DNA from: Micromonospora sediminimaris
GTDB taxonomy: Bacteria; Actinomycetota; Actinomycetes; Mycobacteriales; Micromonosporaceae
Direction of reading: 5' to 3'
Assembly: GCA_900112325.1 (NCBI GenBank)
Contig: FOLJ01000013.1
Coordinates: forward strand, 124,001 to 188,000
DNA length: 64,000 bases
Of this stretch, positions 44,790 through 54,525 are shown in pieces. The position numbers and the translations under genes were made by a program. How positions within the stretch are numbered: position 1 is the first letter of the stretch; every line of letters starts with the position of its first letter. The notes under the pieces are model-generated. The model was not told the DNA's origin, did not search any database, and worked only from the letters and a program-made list of their open reading frames with translations.

Positions 44790-46013
44790 TCAGGGCAGCA
44801 GGTCGCGGACCACGGCGTCGGCGAGCAACCGGCCGCGCAGGGTGAGCACGGCGCGGCCGGCGGCGTGGGCGGGCTCGGCGAGCAGGCCCTCGGCCAACGC
44901 CCGCGCCGCACCCGCCCGCCCGGCGTCGGTCAGCACGTCCAGCGGCAGGCCGGAGGCCAGCCGCAACCGGAGCATGACGTCCTCCATGTGCGCCTCGTCG
45001 CCGGTGAGCACCTCCCGGGCCTGCCCGGGTGACGCCCCGGCGGCGAGGCGTTGCGCGTACGCGGCGGGATGCTTGACGTTCCACCAGCGCACCCCGCCGA
45101 CGTGGCTGTGCGCCCCCGGCCCGAGGCCCCACCAGTTCCCGCCGGTCCAGTAGAGCAGGTTGTGCCGGCAGCGCGCGGCTGGCGTGCGGGCCCAGTTGGA
45201 GACCTCGTACCAGGAAAAACCGGCCGCGCCGAGGGTGGACTCGGCGGCCAGGTAGCGGTCCGCGGCGACGTCCTCGTCCGGGTACGGCAGCTCGCCACGG
45301 CGCATCCGGGCGGCCAGCCGGGTGCCGTCCTCGACGATCAGGGCGTACGCGCTGACATGGTCCACGCCTGCGGCGACCACCTGGTCCAGCGAGGCGGCGA
45401 AGTCCTCGGCCCGCTCCCCCGGCGTCCCGTAGATCAGGTCGAGATTGACGTGGTCGAAGCCGGCGTCACGGGCCTCCAGCGCGGCGGCGGTGGCCCGGCC
45501 GGCGTGGTGCCGGCGGTCGAGCACGGCGAGCACCCCGGGCGCGGCCGACTGCATGCCCAGCGAGATCCGGGTGTACCCGGCCGCGCGCAGCTCCTTCAGC
45601 GAGGCGGGCGTCACCGACTCGGGGTTGGCCTCGGTGGTCACCTCCACGTCGGTGGCCAGCCCCCAGGTCCGGTCGATCGCGTCGAGGATGCGGGCCAGGT
45701 CGTCGGCGGGCAGCAGGGTGGGGGTGCCGCCGCCGACGAAGACCGTCTCCACCCGGGCCGGTGGGATGTCGTCCAGCACCCGGGCGGCGAGCGCCAGTTC
45801 CGCCAGCACGGCGTCGGCGTAGCCCTCCCGGCTCGCGCCGCCGCCCAACTCGTCGGCGGTGTACGTGTTGAAGTCGCAGTAGCCGCAGCGGCTCGCGCAG
45901 AAGGGCACATGCACGTAGACCCCGAAACCCCGGACGGCTACGGACGCACGGGCGGACGCGGGCAGCGACCCGTCGGCGGGGACGGGCTCGCCTGCTGGAA
46001 GGACGCCGGGCAT
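44790..46013 (-). CDS. hemW: Radical SAM heme chaperone HemW
   Basis: A 407-residue iron-sulfur protein. CASRCGYCDFNTY is the radical SAM Cys-x3-Cys-x2-Cys; VFVGGGTPTLL, TEANPES, RISLGMQSA and DLIYGTPGE are HemN/HemW blocks. The Cys after Asp/Phe is replaced by DFNTY, as in HemW (chaperone), not the CxxxCxxCxC of the true oxidase HemN. It delivers heme to proteins. ATG at 46013; a GTG at 46019 is also possible. Confidence 0.93.
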   Translation of the reverse strand: MPGVLPAGEPVPADGSLPASARASVAVRGFGVYVHVPFCASRCGYCDFNTYTADELGGGASREGYADAVLAELALAARVLDDIPPARVETVFVGGGTPTLLPADDLARILDAIDRTWGLATDVEVTTEANPESVTPASLKELRAAGYTRISLGMQSAAPGVLAVLDRRHHAGRATAAALEARDAGFDHVNLDLIYGTPGERAEDFAASLDQVVAAGVDHVSAYALIVEDGTRLAARMRRGELPYPDEDVAADRYLAAESTLGAAGFSWYEVSNWARTPAARCRHNLLYWTGGNWWGLGPGAHSHVGGVRWWNVKHPAAYAQRLAAGASPGQAREVLTGDEAHMEDVMLRLRLASGLPLDVLTDAGRAGAARALAEGLLAEPAHAAGRAVLTLRGRLLADAVVRDLLP

Positions 46014-46033
46014 GGCCACTAGTGTGCCCTGGC

Positions 46034-46822
46034 ATGACCTCTCCCGACGCGTTCGTGCGGGTCGCCACGGCCCACGGGGTGACCACGCTCACCCTGGACA
46101 GTCCGCACAACCGCAACGCGCTCTCCACGCCGCTGATGACCGAACTGCTGGCCGGGCTGGCCGCCGCGGTCGCCGACGACGCGGTCCGGGTGATCGTGCT
46201 CGACCACACCGGGCCGGTCTTCTGCTCCGGCGCCGACCTGAAGGAGACCGCGGCGGCGTACGCCAGCGGCACGGTGCCCGCCGGGATGCTGGGTGACGTG
46301 CTCGCGGCGGTCTGGGAGTGCCCGAAGCCGGTGCTGGCGAGAGTCGCCGGCCCCGCCCGGGCCGGCGGACTGGGCCTGATCGCGGCAGCCGACCTGGCGG
46401 TCTGCGCGGCCGAGGCCACGTTCGCCTTCACCGAGGTGCGGATCGGGGTGATCCCCGCGGTGATCTCCGCGACGGTGCTGCCCCGCCTGACCACCCGGGC
46501 GGCAGCCGAGCTGTACCTGACCGGCGACACCTTCGACGGCCGGCGGGCCGCCGAGATCGGCCTGGTCACCGCCGCGGTGCCGGCCGCGGAGCTGGATGCC
46601 GCGGTGCGGCGGTACTGCGACTCGCTGGTACGCGGGGCCCCGTCGGCGTTGGCCGGCGCGAAGCGACTGCTGCGCCGCCCGGCCGCCGTCGACCTGCGCG
46701 CCGACCTGACCGAGCTGGCCGAGGTGTCCACCGGGTACTTCCTGTCGGCGGACGGCGTCGAGGGGGTCACCGCGTTCCGGGAGAAGCGGCCGCCGCGCTG
46801 GGTGGCGGAACTCGGTGGGTGA
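46034..46822 (+). CDS. Enoyl-CoA hydratase/isomerase family protein
   Basis: A 262-residue crotonase-fold enzyme. VFCSGADLKE and ARAGGLGLIAAADLAV form the oxyanion hole, and FTEVRIGVIPAVISATVLPRL holds the region of the second catalytic Glu (here GVIPAV in place of a Gly-rich loop). This resembles hydratases used in branched-chain or lipid breakdown; the substrate is not clear. The ATG at 46034 is preferred to a GTG at 46022. It is divergent from hemW, 20 bases apart. Confidence 0.88.
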   Translation: MTSPDAFVRVATAHGVTTLTLDSPHNRNALSTPLMTELLAGLAAAVADDAVRVIVLDHTGPVFCSGADLKETAAAYASGTVPAGMLGDVLAAVWECPKPVLARVAGPARAGGLGLIAAADLAVCAAEATFAFTEVRIGVIPAVISATVLPRLTTRAAAELYLTGDTFDGRRAAEIGLVTAAVPAAELDAAVRRYCDSLVRGAPSALAGAKRLLRRPAAVDLRADLTELAEVSTGYFLSADGVEGVTAFREKRPPRWVAELGG

Positions 46823-46946
46823 GGTACGGCCGGGACGGGGAACCTCGCGTCGCGCGCAGGTGCCACGGGAGGTGGGAACCGGTCGGACGACCCGAACGGG
46901 TCGATGAGGGACGTACGCTTGGCGGACCTTGACACAGGAGGTGCGG

Positions 46947-47873
46947 GTGCGAACTCGGGCTGTCGCGACGGGCTTCGTGGTCCTGGTCCTGATCGCCGCG
47001 ATCGGGATGATCGTGGTGCTGAGGCAGGCCGGTGAGGGGCTACGGCTGCCGCTGGCCGGTCGGGCCTGCACGGTCCAGGCCGACGGCGAGGTGACGCTCG
47101 ACTCGCAGCAGATGGCGAACGCGGCGACCATCGCGGCGATCGGCGTGCAACGCGAGATGCCGGAACGGGCGGTGGTGGTGGCGCTGGCCACCGCGTACCA
47201 GGAGTCCGGGTTGCGCAACCTGACCGGTGGTGACCGCGACTCCGTGGGGCTGTTCCAGCAGCGACCGAGCCAGGGTTGGGGCACGCCGAAACAGATCCGG
47301 GATCCGCGGTACGCGGCGGGGAAGTTCTACGCGGCGTTGAAGAAGGTGCGCGGCTGGGAGGACATGCGGGTCACCGACGCCGCGCAGAAGGTGCAGCGCT
47401 CGGCCTTCCCCGAGGCGTACGAGAAGTGGGCCGACGAGTCGCAGGTGCTCACCCGGGCGCTGCTCGGTCACGCCAGCACGGCGGTCACCTGCGCGGTGGG
47501 CGGTGATCCGGTGATGCGCGGCGCCGCCGCCATCGCCGCGCTGACCGAGGGGCTGGCGCTCGACTGGGGCCTGCGGGCCTTCACCGGCGACGACGACCGG
47601 CAGGTGGGCAGGAGTTACTTCACCTCTGCCGTCGACAGCTCCGGCAACCCGACCCTGCTGAAGGTGGGGATCAACGAATCGCCCTCCGCCGAGGGTGTGC
47701 GGGCCGGCTGGCGCTACACGCACTGGCTGGTCTCCCACGCGAAGGAGCACGGGGTGAAGCGGGTGACCTACGACGGCCGGGAGTGGACCGCCAAGCGCGG
47801 CGACTGGAAGCGCCTGCCGGACAGCGACCGGGGTGACACGGAGGTCCTCGCCGAGGTCCACGCCGACGTCTGA
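46947..47873 (+). CDS. Membrane-anchored transglycosylase-like protein
   Basis: A 308-residue protein: an N-terminal helix (about residues 6-25), then an extracellular alpha-helical part with ALATAYQESGLRNLTGGDRDSVGLFQQRPSQGWGT, which resembles the Glu-Ser ... GLFQ motif of lysozyme-like lytic transglycosylases. The rest (ALTEGLALDWGLRAFTGD, RAGWRYTHWLVSHAKEHGV) has an alpha+beta form. It may cleave peptidoglycan. The GTG at 46947 follows aggagg. Activity is inferred from one motif. Confidence 0.72.
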   Translation: MRTRAVATGFVVLVLIAAIGMIVVLRQAGEGLRLPLAGRACTVQADGEVTLDSQQMANAATIAAIGVQREMPERAVVVALATAYQESGLRNLTGGDRDSVGLFQQRPSQGWGTPKQIRDPRYAAGKFYAALKKVRGWEDMRVTDAAQKVQRSAFPEAYEKWADESQVLTRALLGHASTAVTCAVGGDPVMRGAAAIAALTEGLALDWGLRAFTGDDDRQVGRSYFTSAVDSSGNPTLLKVGINESPSAEGVRAGWRYTHWLVSHAKEHGVKRVTYDGREWTAKRGDWKRLPDSDRGDTEVLAEVHADV

Positions 47874-48106
47874 CCGACCTCGATCTCTTTAGGCCGACCG
47901 CTCTTACCCGCAGTCACCGCAAAATCCGGCATTTTGCTACTTAATGCCACGTCTCGCCACGTTGAGTGACGTGCGGTAGTCGTCCAACCGCCTTCAGTCG
48001 CCGTACCTGTGTAAAGGTCGCGGGGTGCCCCCCGAGCCGCCTGGACGCGCGTTACGATCGGCGGCCTGTGCCAGAAATGGTTTCACCTCTTGGGGAGGGG
48101 TACTAC

Positions 48107-49012
48107 GTGGCGTTCGACTACGGCGACCGGACCGGCTACGAACCGATCAGTGACGTCGACCGCAAGGAGTTCCACGAGCAGGGCTTTCTCCTGCTGCGCA
48201 ACGTCCTGACCGAGGATCACCGGGCCGCTCTCGAGGCCGCGGTCGACCGGGTGTACGAGGAGGAGAAGGCCAAGGGCAACACCACCAAGGACGGCACCCT
48301 GCACCTGCTGGGCTTCCTTGAGCGTGACGAGCTCTTCGGCGAGCTGCTCACCCACCCGATCGCGTTCCCCTACATGTGGGGCCTGGCGGGCTGGAACATC
48401 TACACCCACCACAACCACCTCGACGTCACGCCGCCGGCGTTGGAGCCCGAGAAGCCGTACTGGGGTTGGCACCAGGACGGGTACCGGCAGAACTCCGACC
48501 CGGAGACGATGGACCCGAATCTGCCCCGGCCGATGTTCTCGCTGAAGGTCGCCTACGTGCTCTCCGACCTGTCGGAGAAGGGACGCGGCGCGACGAAGGT
48601 GATCCCTGGCAGCCACCTGTGGAACTCGCTGCCGCGCCCGTCGGATCTGAGCGTGCACAACCCGGACCCCGAGGGCACCGTCGAGATCACCGCCAACCCG
48701 GGTGACGCCTTCATCTTCGACCGCCGCCAGTGGCACTCCCGGTCGACAAACCTGTCGAACATCACCCGCAAGATGCTGTTCGTCGGTTACACCTACCGGT
48801 GGATCCGCCCGCTCGACGAGCTGCACCCCGACAAGGACGGCGAGTGGTACCGCAACCGCACGCCGGTGCAGCGCCAGCTGCTCGGGGAGGGCACCCACAC
48901 GGCGAACTACTGGGGCATCAACTGGGACGGCTACATCGACGACGAGATCCCGCTGCGCAAGGAGCTCAAGCAGCGCGGTCTGCTGAACCGCAGCATCCCC
49001 TGGCTCCGCTGA
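48107..49012 (+). CDS. Phytanoyl-CoA dioxygenase (PhyH)-family enzyme
   Basis: A 301-residue Fe(II)/2-oxoglutarate-dependent hydroxylase-like protein. WGWHQDGYRQ gives the His-x-Asp metal pair and WHSRSTNLSNITRKMLFVGY the distal His and the Arg for 2-oxoglutarate. The substrate is unknown; relatives act on lipids, ectoine or natural products, but no biosynthetic cluster is adjacent. The GTG at 48107 is chosen for ggggagggg 6-7 bases upstream; ATG 48077 and GTG 48068 lack one. Confidence 0.85.
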   Translation: MAFDYGDRTGYEPISDVDRKEFHEQGFLLLRNVLTEDHRAALEAAVDRVYEEEKAKGNTTKDGTLHLLGFLERDELFGELLTHPIAFPYMWGLAGWNIYTHHNHLDVTPPALEPEKPYWGWHQDGYRQNSDPETMDPNLPRPMFSLKVAYVLSDLSEKGRGATKVIPGSHLWNSLPRPSDLSVHNPDPEGTVEITANPGDAFIFDRRQWHSRSTNLSNITRKMLFVGYTYRWIRPLDELHPDKDGEWYRNRTPVQRQLLGEGTHTANYWGINWDGYIDDEIPLRKELKQRGLLNRSIPWLR

Positions 49013-49027
49013 CCGGACCGTGACGAC

Positions 49028-49066
49028 AGGCCCCGTGGCCACGCCTGGACGTGGCCCACGGGGCCT
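49028..49066. terminator. Terminator after the PhyH-type gene
   Basis: A stem of 11 paired bases plus 4 inner pairs with a single bulged base closes a loop of 8 bases (49028-49066, ggccccgtgg against ccacggggcc). It lies 16 bases after the stop and before the convergent MOSC gene. Confidence 0.8.
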
Positions 49067-49099
49067 GTTCGCGTCAGCTCGGGACGACGTGCCGGTCCG

Positions 49100-49744
49100 T
49101 CAGCCGGCCGACTCGCCCAGCCGGCGACGCGCCTTCTCGCGAACCGGCTCGGGCAGGTCGTCGGCCGCCAGCAACCGGGGCAGCAGCGCCGGCTCCAGGG
49201 TGAGCGCCCGGAACACCTCGCCGAGGGTCACCCCGTGGGCCGGCCGGTGCACGATCTCGATCGGGTCGCCGACGCCCACCGCGCCCTCCCGCACCACCCG
49301 CAGGTAGGCGCCGGGCGTCGCACGGGCGGTGAACCGCTTGATCAGATCCGGTACGCCCCAGAATCCGGCAAAGGTGGTGCACGGCGTACGCGGCTTGGTC
49401 ACCTGGAGCAACACCTCGCCGACGGCCCACTGCTCGCCGATCACGGCGCCGGTGACGTCGACCGCGTGCGTGGTGAGGTTCTCGCCGAAGCCCCCCGGAC
49501 GGATGGCGCGCCCGAGGTCCGCCTCCCACCAGGCCGCGTCCTCCCCCGCGTACGCGTAGACGGCCTGGTCCGGACCACCGTGGTGGGACCGTTCGCCGAT
49601 GAAGTCGCCGACCAACCCGTCGGTGCGGAAGAACACCGGAGCCTCGACCGGCCGCTTGTCGATGCCGCTGCGCCCGCTCGCGTCACCGGCCCACGCCGCC
49701 TCGGTCACGATGCCGACGTTCACCGATGCCACCCTGCCCGTCAT
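49100..49744 (-). CDS. MOSC domain protein (YiiM-like)
   Basis: A 214-residue protein. VEAPVFFRTDGLVGDFIGERSHHGGPDQAVYAY, RPGGFGENLTTHAVD and TKPRTPCTTFAGFWG are the MOSC blocks, with the conserved Cys (PRTPC) that handles sulfur in molybdenum-cofactor enzymes. YiiM-type members reduce N-hydroxylated compounds; whether this one binds Mo is inferred. The ATG at 49744 is preferred since agga lies 7 bases away. Confidence 0.9.
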   Translation of the reverse strand: MTGRVASVNVGIVTEAAWAGDASGRSGIDKRPVEAPVFFRTDGLVGDFIGERSHHGGPDQAVYAYAGEDAAWWEADLGRAIRPGGFGENLTTHAVDVTGAVIGEQWAVGEVLLQVTKPRTPCTTFAGFWGVPDLIKRFTARATPGAYLRVVREGAVGVGDPIEIVHRPAHGVTLGEVFRALTLEPALLPRLLAADDLPEPVREKARRRLGESAG

Positions 49745-49840
49745 GATCACATCCTAAGGGAGCGGTTTCGGCACCCCATCAGCCGTCGGCCGCTGGTCAG
49801 GTGGTCGCGCCACGGGCACCACGTTTGTCGTACGCATGCG

Positions 49841-49873
49841 AAAGGCGCCCGACCTCGACGGTCGGGCGCCTTT
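49841..49873. terminator. Bidirectional terminator hairpin
   Basis: Perfect 13-base arms 49841-49853 and 49861-49873 (aaaggcgcccgac and its complement). The AAA/TTT ends make it intrinsic-like in both directions. It ends the GlsB/YeaQ-type gene, whose stop is 15 bases away. Confidence 0.85.
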
Positions 49874-49887
49874 CGACGGTTCAGCTG

Positions 49888-50175
49888 TTACCGGTGGGTG
49901 ACACCCCGGCGGTTGCGGCCCACGCCGGCGACCAGCGCCACCGCGACGGCGGCCAGCAGCACCTGGAGCATCAGCTCCCGCCAGTCGATACCGGCGGTCT
50001 CGGCGAAGCCGGACGCACGGGCGATCACGGTGCCGAGCAGCGCCGCACCGACACCGATGAGCATGTGCAGCCAGATCGGCATGTTCTGACGGCCCGGCAC
50101 CACCAGTCGGCCAAGCGCACCGACGATCAGACCAACGATCAGGGCGGTGATGATGCCCCAGACGGTGAGCTCCAT
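49888..50175 (-). CDS. GlsB/YeaQ/YmgE-family stress membrane protein
   Basis: A 95-residue protein with three helices: WGIITALIVGLIVGALGRLVVPG, IWLHMLIGVGAALLGTVIA and VLLAAVAVALVAGVG. These short proteins (transglycosylase-associated family) are stress-linked and bind the inner membrane, though they have no known activity. The ATG at 50175 follows aaggagag. Confidence 0.88.
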   Translation of the reverse strand: MELTVWGIITALIVGLIVGALGRLVVPGRQNMPIWLHMLIGVGAALLGTVIARASGFAETAGIDWRELMLQVLLAAVAVALVAGVGRNRRGVTHR

Positions 50176-50311
50176 GGTCGCTCTCCTTCACGAAAGACGT
50201 TCAACGTTTGTGGTGTTCCTGTCGTGACCGCCTAATGCCCGACGAGCGAAGATCCCAAACCGGCTTTTCTGGCCGAGAGGTCGCGACCACCCCGAAAGAC
50301 CGCGCCACGCA

Positions 50312-50345
50312 GACGGGCGCCCGGCCGGGTGGCCGAGCGCCCGTC
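50312..50345. terminator. Terminator after lepA
   Basis: gacgggcgc pairs with gcgcccgtc, one mismatch, then cggcc with ggccg and a gggt loop (50312-50345). It lies 14 bases beyond the end of lepA. Confidence 0.8.
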
Positions 50346-50358
50346 GGGATGGATGCGC

Positions 50359-52233
50359 TTACTTCTTTCCGCTCGCCTTGCCGTCGGAGTCGGAGGAGAG
50401 CGCGGCGATGAACGCCTCCTGCGGGACTTCCACCCGGCCCACCATCTTCATCCGCTTCTTGCCCTCCTTCTGCTTCTCCAGCAGCTTGCGCTTACGGCTG
50501 ATGTCACCGCCGTAGCACTTGGCGAGCACGTCCTTACGGATGGCGCGGATCGTCTCCCGGGCGATCACCCGGCTGCCGATGGCTGCCTGGATCGGCACCT
50601 CGAACTGCTGACGCGGGATGAGGTTGCGCAGCTTCGCCGCGATGGTGGTGCCGTAGGCGTACGCCTTCTCCTTGTGCACGATCGCACTGAACGCGTCCAC
50701 CGGCTCGCCGTGCAGCAGGATGTCGACCTTGACCAGGTCGGACGCCTGCTCGCCGGAGGGCTCGTAGTCCAACGACGCGTAGCCCTTCGTACGGCTCTTC
50801 AACTGATCGAAGAAGTCGAAGATGATCTCAGCGAGGGGCAGCGTGTAGCGCAGCTCCACCCGGTCGGCGGAGAGGTAGTCCATGCCCAGCAGGCTGCCGC
50901 GCCGGCCCTGACACAGCTCCATCACCGCACCGACGTAGTCGTTGGGGGTGAGTACCGTGGCCCGCACCGTCGGCTCGTACACCTCGGCGATCTTGCCGGT
51001 CGGGTACTCGCTGGGGTTGGTGACCACGACCTCCTCGCCATCCTCCTGGATGGCCCGGTAGACCACGTTCGGCGCGGTCGAGATGAGGTCGAGGTTGAAC
51101 TCCCGCTCCAGTCGCTCCCGGATGATCTCCAGGTGGAGCAGGCCGAGGAACCCACAGCGGAACCCGAAGCCGAGCGCACCGGAGGTCTCCGGCTCGTAGG
51201 TCAACGCGGCGTCGTTGAGCTTGAGCTTGTCCAGCGCGTCCCGCAACGCGGGGTAGTCCGACCCGTCGATCGGATACAGGCCGGAGTAGACCATCGGCTT
51301 CGGGTCCTTGTAACCGCCGAGCGCCTCGGCCGCTGGCCGCCCGTTGATGGTGACCGTGTCACCGACCCGGGACTGCCGGACGTCCTTCACACCGGTGATC
51401 AGATAGCCGACCTCACCGACGCCGAGCGCGTCGGCCTTGACCATCTCCGGCGAGATGACCCCGATCTCCAGCAGCTCGTGGGTGGCGCCGGTGGACATCA
51501 TCTTGATCCGGTCCCGGGCGCTGATCCGCCCGTCGACCACCCGCACGTAGGTGACCACGCCCCGGTAGACGTCATACACCGAGTCGAAGATCATGGCGCG
51601 CGCCGGGGCATCGGCGTCGCCGACCGGCGGGGTGAACTGCCGGACGATCTCATCGAGCAGGTACGGGACACCCTCACCGGTCTTGCCGGAGACCCTGATG
51701 CAGTCCGCCGGGTCGCCCCCGATCAGGTGGGCCAGTTCCTCGGCGTACTTCTCCGGCTGGGCCGCCGGTAGGTCGATCTTGTTGAGCACCGGGATGATGT
51801 GCAGGTCGTTCTCGAGCGCGAGGTAGAGGTTGGCCAGCGTCTGCGCCTCGATGCCCTGGGCCGCGTCGACCAGCAGGATCGCGCCCTCGCAGGCGGCCAG
51901 CGACCGGGACACCTCGTAGGTGAAGTCGACGTGGCCAGGCGTGTCGATCATGTTGAGCACGGCCTGCTCGCCAGCCCGCTCGCCCTCGGCGATGGTCCAC
52001 GGCATCCGGACCGCCTGGCTCTTGATGGTGATGCCACGCTCGCGCTCGATGTCCATCCGGTCGAGGTACTGCGCGCGCATCTGCCGCGGGTCGACCACGC
52101 CGGTGAGCTGCAACATCCGGTCGGCCAGGGTCGACTTTCCGTGGTCGATGTGGGCGATGATGCAGAAGTTCCTGATCCGCCCCGGGTCGGTGGCACCAGG
52201 AGCGTTCGCGCCGGGATCGAGCGTCGGTGGCAC
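50359..52233 (-). CDS. lepA: Elongation factor 4 (back-translocase)
   Basis: A 624-residue translational GTPase. G1 [10 protein letters not shown], switch [11 protein letters not shown]4 NKIDLP and the LepA-specific C-terminal domain with [16 protein letters not shown] and [25 protein letters not shown]. It moves stalled ribosomes back by one step under ionic or cold stress. GTG at 52233; the order lepA ... rpsT-holA matches mycobacteria. Confidence 0.97.
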   Translation of the reverse strand: MPPTLDPGANAPGATDPGRIRNFCIIAHIDHGKSTLADRMLQLTGVVDPRQMRAQYLDRMDIERERGITIKSQAVRMPWTIAEGERAGEQAVLNMIDTPGHVDFTYEVSRSLAACEGAILLVDAAQGIEAQTLANLYLALENDLHIIPVLNKIDLPAAQPEKYAEELAHLIGGDPADCIRVSGKTGEGVPYLLDEIVRQFTPPVGDADAPARAMIFDSVYDVYRGVVTYVRVVDGRISARDRIKMMSTGATHELLEIGVISPEMVKADALGVGEVGYLITGVKDVRQSRVGDTVTINGRPAAEALGGYKDPKPMVYSGLYPIDGSDYPALRDALDKLKLNDAALTYEPETSGALGFGFRCGFLGLLHLEIIRERLEREFNLDLISTAPNVVYRAIQEDGEEVVVTNPSEYPTGKIAEVYEPTVRATVLTPNDYVGAVMELCQGRRGSLLGMDYLSADRVELRYTLPLAEIIFDFFDQLKSRTKGYASLDYEPSGEQASDLVKVDILLHGEPVDAFSAIVHKEKAYAYGTTIAAKLRNLIPRQQFEVPIQAAIGSRVIARETIRAIRKDVLAKCYGGDISRKRKLLEKQKEGKKRMKMVGRVEVPQEAFIAALSSDSDGKASGKK

Positions 52234-52327
52234 AGCGGTCCGTTCTGGTCGGCTGACGTGAGCGGGCCGGCACGCGCCGGCCCCCTCTATGCTCCCATGT
52301 CCCCGGCGGGCATCGGCCGGGCGTCCG

Positions 52328-52861
52328 TCACTCCTGCGGCGGCTCGACGAAGAGGGCGGCGAGCCGGGGCAGTCGACGGCGGGCCTCCTCCTCGTCGTCG
52401 AAGTCCCAGAAGTCGTTCAGGTCGGGCTGCGGCGCCGCCGCGCGCTCCCCCGGCAGGTCGGTCGCGGTGGCCCTGCGGTACGCGTCCCACGGCACCGCGA
52501 GCATGTCCGCGCACTCGAACTCCTCGCCGCTGAGCGAGGCGGACCGGATCTGCGGCAGCTCGGCCAGCGAGTCCGGATCAGCGACCGCCCGGGCGAACAC
52601 CTCCCGTCCCTGGGTCATCAGCCAACCCCGGAAGTACTCGAACCCGTCGTCCGAGGCGCCACCGTTGATCAGGTACGCGGCACCCCACAGGTCGACCCGG
52701 TAGGACGCGCCGAGGACCCGTTGCTGGTGGTGGGCGTACCCGACGATCTCCTCGGGGTCGCGGGCGGCGAGCAGCGCGACGGCTCGGGCGGCGATGGCGT
52801 CCGGCTCTCCCCCGCCGGTGCGGGCGCGGTCGATCAACTGCCAGAAGTCGTCGGTCCTCAT
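52328..52861 (-). CDS. DUF4240 protein
   Basis: A 177-residue soluble protein. [14 protein letters not shown] near the start, [32 protein letters not shown] and an acidic end ([15 protein letters not shown]) are DUF4240 features. Function unknown; related proteins share a helical fold with WGR-associated proteins. The ATG at 52861 has only a weak site. It is divergent from the kinase-like gene (88 bases apart). Confidence 0.82.
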   Translation of the reverse strand: MRTDDFWQLIDRARTGGGEPDAIAARAVALLAARDPEEIVGYAHHQQRVLGASYRVDLWGAAYLINGGASDDGFEYFRGWLMTQGREVFARAVADPDSLAELPQIRSASLSGEEFECADMLAVPWDAYRRATATDLPGERAAAPQPDLNDFWDFDDEEEARRRLPRLAALFVEPPQE

Positions 52862-52948
52862 GGTCCGGCAGTCTGGCAGACGCCGCTCCGGGTGCCCGGA
52901 TCCGCGCCGGAGGTCGCCGCCCGACCGGCCACCGGGCAGCATGGTCGG

Positions 52949-53929
52949 GTGAGTTCCGCCTCTCCGCCCGAGTACCACGCGACCGCGCAGCGGCCCGAGT
53001 GGTCGGTCCTGCCGGCGCGGCTGCGGACCGCAGTGGCCGCCCGGCTGGGCGCCCCGGTGGTCCAGGCCACGACCGCCAGCGCCGGCTTCACCCGGGGTTT
53101 CGCCGCGCTGCTGCACACCGCCGACGGGCACCGCGCGTTCGTCAAGGCCGCGCCCCACGCCGAGCAGCCACACCTGGTCGACTGGTACGCCCGGGAGGCC
53201 GCGATCCTCAACCGGCTGCCGGCCGGGTTGCCGGTGCCCCGCCCGCACTGGTCGCTGTGGGAGGCGGGCTGGTACGTGCTGTGCCTCGACGCCATCGACG
53301 GTCACACCCCCCGGCTGCCCTGGGCGCAGGTCGAACTCAGCGCCACCCTCACCGCCTTCGCCGACGTCGCCGAGGCGCTCGCCGATCCACCGGCCGAGTT
53401 GACCGCCCTCGGCCTGCCCCGTCTCAGCGACCTGGCCCGCGACGACATCCTCTGGTGGGGCGAGGTCGCCGCCGGCCGGGAACCGGTGCCGCCGTTGCCC
53501 GCCCCGGCGCGGGGACGGCTGGCCGAACTGGTCGCGCTGGAGTCGCGCCTGCCCGGGTACGCCGCCGCTTCGACCGGGCTGACCCACGGCGACCTGCGGG
53601 TCGACAACGTGCTGATCGACACCGCCGGCGCGGCCTGGTTCTGCGACTGGTCGTGGCTGTGCCAGGGGCCGGCCTGGTTCGACCTGGTCACCCTGCTGAT
53701 CACCGGGTACGCCGGCGGGCTGGACGTCGATTCCCGCTTCGCCGCCCACCCGGCCGCGGCCGGCGCGCCCGACGACGCGCTGGACGTCACGCTGGCCGCC
53801 CTGGCCGGCTACCACCTCACCGCCTCGACGTCGGCGCCACCGACCGCGTCGACCCACCTGCCGGCGCACCAACGGTGGACAGGCGAGCAGGCTCTCGCCT
53901 GGCTCTCGCACCGCCGCGCCTGGGCCTGA
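52949..53929 (+). CDS. Aminoglycoside-phosphotransferase (APH)-family protein
   Basis: A 326-residue kinase-like protein. AFVKAAPH carries the ATP Lys, ASTGLTHGDLRVDNVLID the catalytic loop (His-Gly-Asp-x4-Asn), and AWFCDWSWLCQGPAWFDLV the metal Asp. APH-fold enzymes phosphorylate antibiotics, sugars or choline-like molecules; the acceptor is unknown. Resistance should not be assumed. The GTG at 52949 has a weak Shine-Dalgarno. Confidence 0.85.
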   Translation: MSSASPPEYHATAQRPEWSVLPARLRTAVAARLGAPVVQATTASAGFTRGFAALLHTADGHRAFVKAAPHAEQPHLVDWYAREAAILNRLPAGLPVPRPHWSLWEAGWYVLCLDAIDGHTPRLPWAQVELSATLTAFADVAEALADPPAELTALGLPRLSDLARDDILWWGEVAAGREPVPPLPAPARGRLAELVALESRLPGYAAASTGLTHGDLRVDNVLIDTAGAAWFCDWSWLCQGPAWFDLVTLLITGYAGGLDVDSRFAAHPAAAGAPDDALDVTLAALAGYHLTASTSAPPTASTHLPAHQRWTGEQALAWLSHRRAWA

Positions 53930-53960
53930 GGCACCGCCCCCGCCGGTTGACGACGCGCTG

Positions 53961-54020
53961 GTGTCCCGGCGACCGGCCTGGGTGCGGGTGTCCCGGCGGC
54001 AACCGGCCTGGGTGCGGGTG
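53961..54020. repeat. Direct repeat before rpsT
   Basis: Two near-identical copies of gtgtcccggcg followed by accggcctgggtgcgggt (starting 53961 and 53988; copy 2 has three extra bases, gca). It lies between the kinase-like gene and rpsT. No function is evident. Confidence 0.6.
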
Positions 54021-54154
54021 GTGCGACGACCTGTGCGGGTGCCGTTTTGGCCCGCCCGAACCGGACCTGGTAACCTGGCTCTTCGCGCAGCGATGACGCA
54101 TGCTCGTCGCGCGCACAAGCTGACCAACCCGAGCTATCAAGACGAGGCTGTCGC

Positions 54155-54421
54155 GTGGCGAACATCAAGTCCCAGATCAAGCGCAACCGGCAGAACGAGA
54201 AGCGCCGGCTGCGTAACAAGTCGGTCAAGTCGTCGCTGAAGACCGCCATCCGCAAGTTCCACGAGGCCGCTGAGGCCGGTGACGTCGAGAAGGCCGCCGC
54301 CCTCATGCAGGATGCCTCGCGCAAGTTGGACAAGGCGGTCAGCAAGGGCGTCATCCACGGCAACCAGGCCGCGAACCGCAAGTCCGCGATCGCCAAGCGC
54401 GTCGCGTCGCTCGCCTCCTGA
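54155..54421 (+). CDS. rpsT: 30S ribosomal protein S20
   Basis: An 88-residue basic protein: [34 protein letters not shown] and [20 protein letters not shown] are standard S20 sequences. It binds 16S rRNA helices early in assembly. The GTG at 54155 is the family start (VANIKSQ). Single gene with its own terminator. Confidence 0.97.
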   Translation: MANIKSQIKRNRQNEKRRLRNKSVKSSLKTAIRKFHEAAEAGDVEKAAALMQDASRKLDKAVSKGVIHGNQAANRKSAIAKRVASLAS

Positions 54422-54439
54422 GCCAGCGCCCAGACCTGA

Positions 54440-54472
54440 CGGAAGCCCCGAGGCGGTGCCTCGGGGCTTCCG
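54440..54472. terminator. Terminator after rpsT
   Basis: A perfect 14-base stem cggaagccccgagg / cctcggggcttccg with loop cggtg, 18 bases after the rpsT stop. Confidence 0.9.
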
Positions 54473-54525
54473 CACGTCCATCCGCCCCGGCATCGGTCCG
54501 CTTCCGGTCCGGCCGCGCGCCCTGA

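Noticed and set aside
48061-49012. PhyH gene as part of a natural-product cluster
   Set aside because: Neighbours are core or unrelated genes; no synthase, carrier protein or exporter is adjacent.
52949-53929. Aminoglycoside resistance gene
   Set aside because: Only the general kinase fold is supported; the acceptor-binding region has no specific match that I recognise.
53961-54020. Direct repeats before rpsT as an attachment site or mobile-element mark
   Set aside because: Only two imperfect copies, no integrase, transposase or tRNA gene nearby.
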